DNA from: Rhododendron vialii
Lineage: Eukaryota; Streptophyta; Magnoliopsida; Ericales; Ericaceae
DNA length: 64,000 nt
NCBI RefSeq assembly: GCF_030253575.1
Contig: NC_080561.1
Location: forward strand, 9,582,501 to 9,646,500
Reading direction: 5' to 3'
The translations under genes and the position numbers were made by a program. This document shows positions 24,927 through 37,313 of the stretch, piece after piece (the first letter of the stretch is position 1; every line of letters starts with the position of its first letter). A model generated the notes under the pieces. It was not told the DNA's origin and made no database searches. It saw only the letters and a program-made list of their open reading frames with translations.

Positions 24927-25605
24927 TGTTGGAACATGTGTGAAGGTTAGTCCCACATTGGAAAAATAGAAGAAGAATTGGTCCTTAATATACAATTGGA
25001 TGGCTCACCACTTACAAGGCTTAGCCTTTTAAGTGGATATGAGTCGTTCAATGTATATTCGGCTCTGGTAATGTGGTGGACTTTGTTGACACTCCCCAAT
25101 CAGACTGGGCCTAGAGCACAAGATCGAAGGCTCTGCACAATAAATTGGTATCAGAGCCCATGGCTACGATCTATGGGCAAGCAGATTCTCCTGGAAACAT
25201 CGGTGGCCTGCACAGAAACTCTTGATGGAGTAGGATGCCAGGAGGCAAGGTGACTCTCGATGGAGTAGGGTGCAGTGATGGACACAATGTTAAGAGGAGG
25301 ATAACATATTAGAATTCAGACGGAGTCATAGGTCATCAGATCAAGGGGGAGCTAGGGCCAAGACACGGGCTCACACACGAGGGGGATATTGTTGGAACAT
25401 GTGTGAAGGTTAGTCCCACATCAAAAAAATAGAAGAAGAATTGGTCCTTAATATACAATAGGATGACTAACCACTTACAAGACTTAGCCTTTTAAGTGGA
25501 TATGGGTCATTGAATGTATATTGGGCTCAGGTAATGTGATGGACTCTATTGACACTCCCCAATTAGACTGGACCTAGCGCACAGAATTGGAGGCTCCGCA
25601 CAACA
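24927..25605 (+). mobile_element. TRIM (terminal-repeat retrotransposon in miniature), complete
   Basis: Two 216-bp direct repeats (24927-25142 and 25390-25605), both starting TGTTGGAACATGTGTGAAGG, flank about 250 bp of non-coding internal DNA. A primer site TTGGTATCAGAGCCC follows the 5' repeat, and a purine tract ACGAGGGGGAT precedes the 3' repeat. The 5-bp duplication ccctc occurs at 24922-24926 and 25606-25610. It has no coding capacity, so mobilisation would depend on enzymes supplied by another LTR element. The repeats have diverged visibly, so it is older than the gypsy array. Confidence 0.92.
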
Positions 25606-26138
25606 CCCTCCTCCTCTCTTCTTCCCCTTTTGGTTTAAGCAGTCATAACTTTAGTGCAATTATGGTGTGCTTTAGTAGGTGTTTTCCCTTTTGAAGTGAC
25701 TAAAAGCTACCTTGTTTTTGCTAAAAAGTCCAAAAAGCTGATGTATGTGAGTAGAAAAATCAGCTTTTTTTGGCTCTTTAGCGTAAACAACGTGGCTTTT
25801 AAAAAATCGGGCTTTGTAAGAGAAACGCTGAATTAATCTTTTCAGAAGTTAAATTATGGTTTAAGCAGAATTATATGATATCAGTGATATTACCTGTTAA
25901 TTGCATTTTAGTTAAGCGTAGAGGATTGTCCAAGTTACATCGAAAACACTGGTTTTGTATGAAATACTACATTTTTGTCAAGAAAGATTCCAACGTTTCT
26001 TTGAGAAATTAAAAGAACTCATTGATATCGAATAATTAGCACCAAAAGTTTTGACTTTTTTTTTTTTTGATAAAATTATAAATAATGCTGCTGCTGCTGC
26101 TGCTTCTTCGACGAGCATGACATCAATCTTCTGATGAT
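25606..26138. other. Intergenic, AT-rich
   Basis: No gene is seen. A poly-T run lies near 26058-26068, and a short GCT repeat near 26088-26104 sits just past the 3' end of the TNL gene, so part of this stretch may be its 3' untranslated region. Confidence 0.4.
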
Positions 26139-26932
26139 TTAATTCGTCTCCGTAATGTTCGTTTTTTCCTTCTCTGTAGTGTTGCCATCATCCTCGTAAA
26201 TGATCTTAAGCCCACACTTCTTCACCATGAACGGCAAAATCATACCATTCACCCCAGACCGTGATTCTATAGAGATCTCCACTTCATCGCCGCTTTCTAA
26301 CATCAGCATGGGACAACATGCTAGCGGTATATAGAGGAAGCACATCTTATCTTCAGCTTCATCTTCATCAAGACAATATTCCAGGGGGACGGAAAATGCA
26401 TGCACGTGATGAAATCCGTTGGCAGGACGCTGATCAAAATTCTCGGTGGTTGTTTTATTGCCGATATGGTAATCAAGATAACTCCACAAATAAAATTCAT
26501 CTCTAACTGTGGGTCGCATAATTACGCATAACATCAAGCCCATTATTTTCCATGTTACAAGAGGAGGCACAGCAAAAGATAGATATGACCCTCCTGTATT
26601 CTGGTACTCGAACCAATTGGGAACCTCGACCCCGGGAAGAATGATACCAATAGGTGGCCGAATTGAAAACAATATCTGTTCCAATTAATGGATCATGCAT
26701 TATTACTCCATTACAAACCAAACTTATTTTTCTCATCACTTGATGAGATATATATCAAATAAAAGATATGTATAGGCAGTTGTAAGCAAAGTTTTAAATC
26801 ACGGTATTGGGATACGTAACAGTATCAGTAATACGGTCATATTTCGGCCGATATCAGACCATATCGGCCTATAAGTAAGTAAATAACTGTATCAAAGGTC
26901 CCAAATCCCGTTAGGTAACGGCCAATATAATA

Positions 26933-27165
26933 TTCCCTCAGTCCCTTTTTAAATGTCTGCTTTGAAAAACATGTATTTTCTTGAACATAAAAACATGTAT
27001 TTGCATATAACTTATTTAAGATTTTTTTGCACCAAATTAAAGTGCTCAATGATTACTTTAATATGGTGTAAAAAAATAACAAAATCATATAGAAAAAAAT
27101 ATATTTTCGGGGGTTTGAAAATTCACGTATTCCTATAACGAAGACTTAAAAGGGGACGGAGGGAG
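26933..27165. mobile_element. Stowaway-like MITE in TNL intron 4
   Basis: 233 bp with ends TTCCCTCAGTCCC and GGGACGGAGGGAG, flanked by TA on both sides (26931-26932 and 27166-27167). The inverted ends and the TA duplication fit Stowaway (Tc1/mariner) elements. It is non-coding. Confidence 0.82.
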
Positions 27166-27709
27166 TACGTAACAGCATTTGTTTAAAACCCTAATTGTAA
27201 GGCAAATTAGGCTATTGTATCCCACATTTTTTACCCCCCACTCATATTTTAAGGCCCTTTATTTATAACACGTACGACTATACATTTAGTCTTTAGAAAG
27301 AAACCCACGATGACAAAATTCTCAAATGTATGTGTTATTTTATGAGCACAAAAGAGGCTTGTAAAGATAAAAGTAACAATGGAAAAACTCATAGGGGAAA
27401 GAAAAAAAAAACCCTCCTTTTTCTACAATAGTAATTGAACAATTCGATTGTCAAATATTAATAGCTAATCTTGCATCTCAAAAAGGGAAAGAATGAAACT
27501 TAAATATACTTCATTTAAAAAAAATCGCAATAATATTTTTGTGCCAAAAAGCCTTGACTAGTGATCTCCGCCTATGGCCAGGCCAGGCCGCCCCTCATTT
27601 CACCCAAACTCATTATATTGATAACACGAAGACGAATGGATAATAGCGATCATCTTGATTAAAAAATAAGCATGATCATGATTTAATAATATGCATGGTT
27701 CTTTAGTTT

Positions 27710-27710
<1 letters not shown>

Positions 27711-27737
<27 letters not shown>
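27711..27737. repeat. (GA)n microsatellite at a TNL splice donor
   Basis: About 13 GA units. Read on the TNL strand this is a CT run that starts a few bases after the exon 4 donor (AAG then GTTCCT). Confidence 0.9.
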
Positions 27738-27740
<3 letters not shown>

Positions 27741-30420
27741 CCTTATATTGTTGGATTCTTTCTATGACAATAGTTGCAAAATTGTTCTTCACAAACTTCT
27801 TGGCACCCCAAAAACACATGGATACTTTGCAACGCGCTGTAGGTACGCTTTCTAATGATGTGCAGAGACTTGCATCCACGAGGAGTAAACCTGATGGAAT
27901 CTCTGGAATTGATTCGAGTCTTGTACAATTACCCAAGTAAAGACCCCATAAGTTAGAAAGGTTACGGAAACTATCTGGTAAGCTGGTAAAACTATTTCCT
28001 CCAAGATCCAAAACCTCTAATGAGATCAACCTCTCAACTTCAGCGGGTAGATGTGAAACATTGCAGCAATCCATGCTCAATTCCTTCAGGTAAACAAGGT
28101 TACAAACACTATCTGGTAAGGTACATAAATTGTTTCCGTCAAGAGTCAATGTCTCTAAGGAGATCAAACTTCCAATTTCACCGGGTAAATGTGACAAATT
28201 GCAGTCTGCGATACTCAATCGCTTTAAGCAACTCAAGCCCTGTACACATGCCAGTGACAAACCAATCGAATCCATTTTCTTTGTTCTCAATGTCCAAGAT
28301 GACAAGAAAGAGAGCCGTGATTTAGACGGTGATCCTTTGAGTCCAGCTAATTTTCCTAGTTCCCGGCATCCAGAGAAATCAAGATATTCTAGAGATTTCA
28401 ACATCCCAATGCCGAAGGGAAGCTTCCAAAGTTTTCTACAGTTCCTCATATCTAGGACAACAAGTTTGTGGAGACATCTAATAGATTCATCAACCTCTAC
28501 CAACCTTATACAGTCATTAAGCAACAGTTCCTTGAGATTGTTGAGTCCAGAGAAGTCAGGGGTTTTGGGTAGGTAATAGCAATGACTGAGATAAAGGAAT
28601 TTCAGTTTAACCGATACCTACCCAAAAACAACGAGTGAATATTGTTACTGATCGATCTTCAAATAATATACAGAGAGATAGAGAAATAATGTCGTAGTCG
28701 TACCTTCGTTCCCTTCCATACTTGTTTTAGTTTGCTATAACACAAGTCAAGAGTAACCAAATTCTCCATGTGTAAGTTTGACGGCACATGTTTCAAAGGG
28801 AAGCCATTCCAGCATAGCCACACAAGCCTTGTGGAGCTATGCTCATAACCTACGCTTAGATGAACGTAATTGAGATTAAGTAGCCTCATTCTGTTCATTT
28901 TTTCAAATGCCTTTGCGTTCACTTGGACGCCATTCAGCTCAGGAAAGTTCAAGACGAGGCCTTCAACAGCCTCAGTTCCCTGATAAGAAAATCGATCGAT
29001 CGCATAATGAGAAAACAGAATATGAACTTACCAAAAAGAAACACAGAATATGAAAGTCAGTTATGTTCTTGTCAAGTAACTATGCAAATTAAGAATGTGC
29101 ATATTCATTTTGGCAATCTTACGTACCGTAATATTAGACAATGTATATATTGAATCAAAGTTCATCGGTATGGGTCTCACCGTGCCCTCTCTCAACACTT
29201 CAAGGGCATCCTAATGATACCACAATCTGCTACGCCTCCCTGGCTCCTTAATAGATTCTTGCCTAACGATCTCTCTGCCCATGTCTCTAAGCAAATCATG
29301 CATCACAAGCTGTTTACTAGTGGGCTCATATTTTATGAGACAACGATCGGCTAAAACCCGAATCCCAATTGCTGGGAAGAAGTTACAACCTTCCAATACT
29401 GTGATTGTAAAATCTCGATCCCTTCTAAGAAAGAAACATGTCACATCCAGGAACAACTCCTTCACTTCATCACTAAGCGAATCAAAACTTATCTTGAGTT
29501 TTCTTTGAATATCATCATGAGGGATTTTTTCTAATTTCACAATTGCACTCTTCCATTCAGGTATGCTCTTGCCACACAAAAAGGAACCCAAAACTTCAAG
29601 CGCTAACGGAAGCCCTCCAGTATAACCCACAACTTGATTTGAAAGGCCCAAATAGTTGTCTGTGGGATGGTCTTTCTTAAAGGCATGCCAACTGAAGAGT
29701 TCAAGCGATTCGTCCTTGGTCAACTCCTCTGGTGCATATATCTTATCCACTTTAAGCAAACTTAGTGAAGACATATCTCTTGTTGTTATGACAATCCTAC
29801 TTCCAGAACTTAGGGAACCTCGATTGATGGCTAATGCCTTCAGTTGTTGGACATCATCCACATCATCTAGAACAAGAAGAACCTTTTGACAGAAAGCTCT
29901 CCGCTTTATAACCTCAATTCCTTGATGAAAATTTCTTACGTCATGAGTTCCGTTCCTGATTATATCTGAAAGAAGTTGCTCTTGTAAAATGACCAAACCA
30001 TTCGGCTGCTTCGAAGTTTCTCCAACATTTGCAATAAAACTGCTACCTTCGAAATTATGTTGGATGAGATTATACAGCTTTTTAGCTATTGTTGTCTTAC
30101 CAATTCCACCAATCCCCCATACTGCAACAATGCGAACATCATCTGATTCCATGTTCAACAACAGATTGAGCTTTTGTAGATGAGACTCTAGTCCAACTTG
30201 GTGGTCTGCAACATGTAGATGTGCAAAATCTAACCTCTTTCTGACCTCTTCAATGCTTTTCTGAATCAGCTTTGTTTCATCTCTGCGAATTTGTGCATAA
30301 AAAGCCAAAAAAAAAAAAAAAACTAATACCTTAGCAATTTAGAAGGCCCATGATATATTTGCAAAAATGTAATGAGGAACTCTGGCCTAGAAATCCATAT
30401 AACAAACTAAATGTAAGCTT

Positions 30421-30665
30421 TTAGAGCATCAGTAGTGGAATAAGCAAATGTGAATAATCAAAACATGCCACATCAGATTTTGATTATCCATTTAAGGGTT
30501 ACTAAAGTTAGCAATGTCAAATCCCACATTGGTTATTTTTTGCTCATAATCAAAACCAATGGGACCTCCAAACTTTTTCCCTTCATTTCACGTATATTTT
30601 TTGAAAATGCGGTTTTTGAAGGGAAAAAAAACAGTTTATAGTTCAAATTGCCAAATGGTATGATC
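30421..30665. mobile_element. MITE remnant in TNL intron 1
   Basis: The stretch contains GCTAAAG/ACTAAAGTTAGCAATG, CAAATCCCA and CATAATCAAAACCAATGGGA, in the same order and spacing as the element at 44747-45620. It starts with AGAGCATCAGTAGTGG. The right end is not clear, so this is a partial relative of that family. Confidence 0.55.
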
Positions 30666-31472
30666 GAGGGCATGCACAGCAGTGATTTTGAAATTGCCAA
30701 AAGGTAGTCCTATCCAAATTTTCATCAAGAACAACGATCGATCAAATAGTTCAAATTTTTAAGCAAATTCACACGTCTGCAGGCATTGTGGTATTTGGAA
30801 ATTCAATGGATAAACTGAAAAAAATTGATCCTATTTATAAATTAACTTATGACTGCAGTTAATTAAAAAAGCTGGAGCTATTTTAGGCTATTTATGTTTG
30901 TTTGAATATTAGAAGGGTGGAGGAAAATACCCATTGGCCACCATTGGCAAGTTCCAACCGGACAAATTGGCAACCTCAGTAAGAGCTTCCCTCCACTTGT
31001 CCAGCTTGCCATCTGAGCCCGCTTTGAAATGTTCTTCATGCTTGGCTAATTCTTCCACAAGATTACTCCCGTTCTGCGCCCTCACGCCAGATGGGTCAAC
31101 GTCATAAAAGATAGGCATGACAATCTGTTGCAAGGTCTTCTTGCACTTCATGATCTTCACAAGTTCGTCAAGGCACCACTGTGACCCGGCATAATTTTTC
31201 GAGAGAATGACAATCGAAATCCTCGACTCCTCAATCGCTTTCAGTAGTTCGGTGCTAATGTATTCTCCTCTGTTGAGCCCTGTGTTATCTTTGAATGTAC
31301 GAAAACCATGTCGCTCTAAAGCAGCTAAAAGATGGCTGGTAAAGTTGTGGCGCGTATCAACTCCCCTGAAACTCAAGAAGACGTCGTATTTACATTGTGG
31401 GGGGTTGGGAGAGAAAGTGCAAGAGGCTCCCTTTGCGCAAGCAGCCGCCATGCTTGCACAAATTAAGCTCAA

Positions 31473-33637
31473 AGACGACTGAAAGTTTGTAGACTTGTGC
31501 TTCTGTTGGAGGAACAGCCTTCTATGTACTCATTCTTGCTAGTGACTTGTTTGGCTTACAGGAAATTCATACAAATCGAACCCCTGAAAGGAAAAAAAAA
31601 AAGGTTAAGGAATGGTGAATTAATCAAACTAAGAAGACTTTTGGAAGAAGAAACTAGTTTATAGTAGTACATGTGTTGAAAATTAAGCTTGATTATGAAA
31701 AACATGGGTCGGCTGCAGCCCATAACAAACACATGGTTTACCGTTCCAATATCAGACGAGAAGATTTTTTAAGACTTTGGAACTTCCATGATACACTTTG
31801 TGATTTGCAGAACAAATGAGAACTTGTCTCATCTTTGTATTGTTCTTTTTGTTCATTGTTCAGCCTATAAATAGGCTTGTAATCTGATTGGGGAAAATTT
31901 CAAAAAAACCTCTGAACTTTCTGACAACTTGCAAAAAAAACACCTGGACTTGTACTATTGACAAAAAAACACCTAAACTTAGCATTCCGTTAACAATTAG
32001 GCTCCTGCCGTCCAATTCCGTCTAGTCCTAACGGATGGAGCTAACTTTTTATTTTATTTTTTACTTTTTACATTCAAAAATTACTTTTAACTCTTTCTTT
32101 TTTTATTGGTAAATAAATATGCAATAAAGTTCTTTTTATTCTTACTATTTATCAAAAAATTACTTTAAAGCTTGGGTAACCCCAAAAAGATATTTTTAAT
32201 TGAAGAAGTTGATTAAAACACGATTGCATAAACGGATGAAGATTGTTTCGTTAGATTCATCGAAATGAACATGTTTGATATTGTTGATAGTAAAATTATA
32301 ATTTAAAGCTGTCTAGATATGAAGAGTACTTGTGGTGGCATAATATCTGGTGCTAAGATTTTATACGAGAAAGTATTCAGTATTGTTTTGTGAAACAGTA
32401 CGTGAACTCTACAGGTAAAGTGTGCTTATGGTGTGGAAAGTTTATTTATAACATTGTTGGTTTATCAAAAATAGACAGTGTATATCGCTAAATTAAAGTT
32501 TATATTCTATTCAGAATTTTGTGTAGTCATTAAACTCTATATATTTTTGTCACCACTAAACTAAAATCTTGAAGCTCCATCTGATGTTGATGAGGTGGCA
32601 GTGGTAGTGACGGCGTATATGTGGATGCGAGCGTGGATCGGAGGTGGTTGTGGTGACGATAATGGTGGTATAGGTGGAGAGGTGATGGGAACGATGACAT
32701 GAAAGGTGGAGCGTCAAGATGGTTATAGTGCGGTGTGTTTGTTGTTGGAGTAGTGATGGTAGTGGTTGCGTGAAGGTAATGGCATTATTATTTCCAATAT
32801 TGGGGGAGAAGTCGTGGTAGTGGAGGCGCATTGGTGGTGTAGTAGAACTGACAGTGGGGTGGAGAGATGGTGGTAGAATTGCAGAGGTGTGGTGGTGGTG
32901 GCAGTGGTGTTGTGAGGTTGAGATTGTACTAACATTTCGACGACCACTGTTATGCAAAGTTATCAATCCTCTAATGGCAAGCATACCAATTTCTCTACTG
33001 GGAATCAGTGTATATCTCAGTACCGTTTCAAATTGACTGTAACATATTTTATACGATTTTAAGATATGTACAAAAAAACTGAAAGTAGAGGTATAAAATA
33101 AATTCTAACACTTTGATATATCTTAAAATTAATCCTAATAATAAATTAAGATGATTAACATATATATTATGGACTCCAAGTTTTGTTGAATTATATTAAA
33201 ATTCAAGCATTTTTTTATGCAAGAAACAATATATAATTTTTAAGTTTGGAAATTGCAAATAAACACTTATTTTTAAAGAACCTTTAGAAGAACAGGGCCT
33301 AAATGAGATTGGTACTTTTAATTCTTTCTATTGCTTTGTATATTGCAACATCGAATACAAGTTATACAACGGTTTTCTTCGTTACGACTGTGGGTGACTA
33401 AGATAGGTTATGCTCATGAGACGAATTGTGCCGTTGGACAGACGTACTTCGAGACGGATTGTGCCGTGAGATATATCTTATGCCAATTGACTGGTTGCAA
33501 ATATGTTCTTGACAAATATCTTCGGGTTTGCAAGCCCTAGCAATATTCCTTACCAATACCAATTCGAATGATATACCGGGTTTTTGCGATACTCCGTATG
33601 TGGTTATGCGATAAAGGGCCTGTTACCAATTCAAATG
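31473..33637. other. Intergenic upstream of the TNL, repeat-rich
   Basis: No supported gene. The first few hundred bases should hold the TNL promoter and 5' leader. A dispersed-repeat-like piece with AAAAAACACCTGGACTTG and AAAAAAACACCTAAACTTAG lies near 31890-32050. A GGTGG/GGTAGT-rich simple stretch spans about 32585-32930, in which open frames on either strand are low-complexity. The rest is AT-rich. Confidence 0.5.
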
Positions 33638-34342
33638 TAGGGCTGCTAAACGAATCAAACAACTCGAGCTTGGATCGAATTTTGGCTTGGTCAAACTCGT
33701 TTGAAAAAAATATAAGCCAAGCTCAATCACATTTTTTTGTTTGTTTATGAATTCAAACTAAGCTTGAGCATATAAATGTTTGGCTCGATAGGCTCGTGAA
33801 CAAAGAGGTCATTTCATAAATTATATTACAAATATAGGGGTAGATTTAATAAATGTTCCAAAATATGAGATCTACGTCGGCCTTTTATATAGATATTTTC
33901 ACCAATTTTAAAGTACTATTGTATCCAAATAAGAAATATCCTATGTGAGATATGAAAATTTAAGGATTTGAGGGTTTTTTATTTAATGAATGTAGCGAGT
34001 AACTGAATTTTATGTTTATGAGCTTTTTTGGCCTAGATTAATGATGGTAGTTGTTCTTTATGGCTTTAAATTAGCTCCTTTTATTTTGGAACTTAACGAG
34101 TCTAGCTTGAAAATGTCAAAATTTATGAGTTTAAGCTCATGCTTGAAAGCTCGAGATTGGCTTGCATATTCTACAAGCCAAGCCAAACTTATCATGAACA
34201 CAAAATCTCAAGCTCGAGCCAAGCTTGAACAATTAATCTTAAAAAGTTTCAATCTCAAGCCAAATTTGAACACATGTAATAAGGAGTCAAGTCAAGCTTG
34301 AGCAATATTGTGCTTGGCTTGTTTGGCTCGATGAGCACCCTA
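33638..34342. mobile_element. hAT-like non-autonomous element (705 bp)
   Basis: Ends TAGGGCTGCTAAACGAATCA and GGCTCGATGAGCACCCTA form an imperfect terminal inverted repeat. The flanks ttcaaatg (33630-33637) and ttcgaatg (34343-34350) are an 8-bp duplication with one mismatch. The interior is full of CTCGAGC/CAAGCTTGAGC motifs in both orientations. No transposase is seen. TAGGG ends and an 8-bp duplication fit hAT. Confidence 0.78.
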
Positions 34343-36296
34343 TTCGAATGTAGATGTTCTTTTCTCACCTTTTCCAAATCAATCATATTCTAGCTTGTTA
34401 GTTAGGATTTATTTTAAACCAACTCGACTTAATTAATCTTTTCTGCCCTAATTCCCTAAGTGCAAAAATATAGTAAAAAAAAAAGATAGACGGAGAATAC
34501 ATGAACTAGATATACAAATTACCTTCAGCCATGAAGAGATAATTGAAAAACTATCAGAAAGAAAAAGATGAACCTTCAACTATATCCTCCCAATAATTGA
34601 GAGAACCTTGACCTGTACATTCAGAGTAGTTCATTTGGAAATCAGAATATATAATCACAAATTAATAATCATGATCGTTGTATGATAGACGCATAAATGT
34701 TTACATAAGCGCCCTCTAATTTATCTTTGCTAAGTCTTTTTAATATTGTTACTAGGAATTTAATGCTTAATTATTGTGTTGTAGGTATTTAGAGAGTTTG
34801 ATACAAAAATATGCAAAATTGAAATATTAAATGGTGTAAGACGTTGGGCCGTTCGAATTCAATCAAGTGGAAGGTCTTGACCGCAATCGGAGTAATGATT
34901 CGCAAGTCAAATCGGCGGCGGATAGTTTTAGTGAAAATGAAGAATTGGACTAGATGGGGCCAGTGGTTCACAATTGGTTTTGACTAAATGATGGGCCAAG
35001 AAGGGAAAAACAGAAATCGGTTTGGAATAAAAGAAAAAGAAAAGAAGTATAGGGTTTGGTTTTAAGTCGGCACTTCACTTATTAAAGGAAGAGAACAGTG
35101 GGGCGGAAAAAGAGAATCACGCTATCAGAAGAAAAAAAAAGCCGTAACCGAGAGCTGCAGAGGAAAAACGAGAGCAGCGCATATCGTCACTACACATTCC
35201 GAATATTACTTTGCAGTTTTAAACTTACGTAGTTCCTGTTCGGCCAAAAAAATAAGTTGGCTTTTCCGCCGGAAATAAGCCAAAAAAGCCATCAAATTTC
35301 TGACTAAAAAAAGCCAACCTTAAAAAGCTGGACAACAGAGGCGTGAAATTATCAAATTGCCCTGGTTATTTGTCTTGTTCTGGCTTCCCAACAAGGGGTA
35401 TTTTTGGAACACTGGGGTGGGGTCGGGTCTGGTGTGTGTGTCAGACGGGGGAGTCAGGGAAATGGCTTTTTTGGGAATTGCCGATAAGCCAACAAGTCAA
35501 ATGCGATTTTTTGTCCGAAATGCTTAAGAACTCCTTGTCTTAAAGTTTTCGAAGTTTTGTTCAATTACTCGCACTTCGATAACTCATTTTAATTTCTGTT
35601 CTTAATTTAAGTTGTTCGTTTGTATTTAATTAGTTGTTATCCCTTGTTTATTTTTCATCTCGCGTAATAGAAACATGATTCAAACTAGGGTTTTTTCCGT
35701 TTCTCGCTTGATAATGAGTGAGTAGTCGTTTAGGTAGGGTCACAGGGTGATTAGCACGCCGTGACCAGTTCGGGCAATTCTCCTATTTTCAAACAATAAA
35801 AAAAGGCAATTTTACGTTAATAAAGAACATCCGTTAGACGAACTCAGACATCGTCGGAGCCCATGTGAACGGAGGATGAGGGACCAAAACTCATTATCCG
35901 CTTCGCATGGATAACCGGCGACCATAAAGGTTCGCATCTTTTGGGGTATCTTTTTCTCTCTAAAATCGAACGTTTTCAAGAACAACGAATGGAGCAGATA
36001 AGTCTGGACTGGTTGCGAGCGCTATGAACTCTATAACCGTACCTTCTTTTTAATTATTTAAAAAATCAAACAATTTCTTAAATTTAGTTAAACTCAACAT
36101 CAAACGACAAGGGATGGCTACCTAAGAGTTCGTTTCAATTATAATAACCCGAGTTTTTAGTAAGTACACATCGTCGTCTTTGTGGATTCGACTCTGGTCT
36201 TACCGAATATTGTGCTACGTTGGTCTCCGCCCTAAGCTTGGAACAACCCATTAATTTAAGATTAAGAAATCGTCAAGCATTGTATGATATAGTACA
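34343..36296. other. Gene-free stretch, possibly a decayed LTR-like repeat
   Basis: No open frame with family features. The stretch from about 34777 to 36250 has the look of the non-coding end of a large LTR element: a long transcribed-looking AT/GC-mixed tract ending near GTGGATTCGACTCTGGTCTT. No paired LTR or coding region confirms this. A small inverted-repeat segment with TTGGCTT and AAGCCAA arms lies at about 35228-35520. Confidence 0.3.
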
Positions 36297-36698
36297 ACTA
36301 GTGCTTGCCCGTGCCTACGGCACTACCCATCCCAATTGAAATTGGAATTACCCTTTGAATCTTGATAGCGTCTCAACTTGAAGGCATTTTTGTAATATAT
36401 TTGTAAGAGTGTGGATACTTTCTTAAGAAAGTTGGAGAGCACACGTCGATCATTGGATCAAATCAATTTCAACCATTGGATCAACTTGTCTTGTGTGGAG
36501 GCCCACACCCTTGTGTTTTATTATATAGATGAAAACTTGCCAACGAGTGCTATATCATACAATGAAAACTTGCCAACGAGTGCAATTAATGGTGAGTTTG
36601 GGGTGGCAGGTATGATGCAGGAGGGCGCGAGAGGGTTAAATATTGGAGGGCTTTTCTGATGCTGATGGTCGACGAGTGTGTGTAATAAAAATCAATTA

Positions 36699-36969
36699 CT
36701 CCCTCCGTCTCTTTTTAAGTGTTCTGCTTCGTAATTTCAACTTATTAAAAAGACATCATCATTATATCTTTCACATCAACTTTTTCCTCTACTTTCCCTA
36801 CTTACCCATCATCATTACACTTTTACTCACTTACTTTTTAAAATGGAATCTACTTTTAGGGACAAAATAGACAATTCACCAACTTTTATCCATTAACTTT
36901 ACAAAATGGACACTTATTAAGAGATAGCCCAAAATAAAATACCGAACTATAAATAAGGGACGGAGGGAG
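36699..36969. mobile_element. Stowaway-like MITE nested in the ACTAGT element
   Basis: 271 bp with ends CTCCCTCCGTCTC and GGGACGGAGGGAG and TA on both flanks (36697-36698 and 36970-36971). It is non-coding. Confidence 0.85.
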
Positions 36970-37313
36970 TACGTTTTAAGGTTTATTGAAGATGGGGCAT
37001 TTTGTACTAAATTAAACTTTTTTTAGCGGGTATTGCGAGAAAACAACGATTAATATATGTATTTTACTTCCAAAAATATAATCTCCCTTTAAATCATTGC
37101 ACTATGTTTGTGACGTTTGTCTTACATGTGCAACCTTTAACATTGTCATTTGCAAGTCAAAAAATTAGTAATTCTCTTCTCACACACACCCCCGGCCCCA
37201 CTCCCCCCTTTCCGAAAATACCCTCAGAAATACAACCTCTCGTTTTCTCATATTTCTCTATTATTAATAATCTTTATACTCCTTTTTTCATTTTTATTTA
37301 TTTAATATTATTT

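Larger units (their letters stand above)
26139..31472 (-). pseudogene. TIR-NB-ARC-LRR disease resistance gene with one internal stop
   Basis: Five exons join in phase: 31472-30931 (TIR), 30282-29181 (NB-ARC), 28979-28704, 28617-27742 (LRR) and 26675-26139 (post-LRR), about 1110 codons. TIR: DVFLSFRGVDTR and SQWCLDEL, which carries the NADase glutamate. NB-ARC: P-loop GIGGIGKTT (~240), LLVLDDVDD, GSRIVITTRD, GLPLAL, FLDVTCFF and MHD in QLVMHDLL (~510). The LRRs include LPGEIGSLISLETLTLDGN. The last exon has LPGVEVPNWFEYQN, typical of the C-JID. Such proteins detect pathogen effectors and signal through TIR NAD+ cleavage. An in-frame TAG at 29211-29213, after RSRLWYH, would leave a 537-residue TIR-NB protein; beyond it the frame continues canonically (DALEVLREGT, then GTEAVEGL across the splice). 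It could be a young pseudogene, a truncated TN product or a sequencing error. Confidence 0.88.

Noticed and set aside
32556-32984. Minus-strand frame of 142 residues rich in His and Thr
   Set aside because: It is the reverse reading of a GGTGG-rich tract and has no start context or family.
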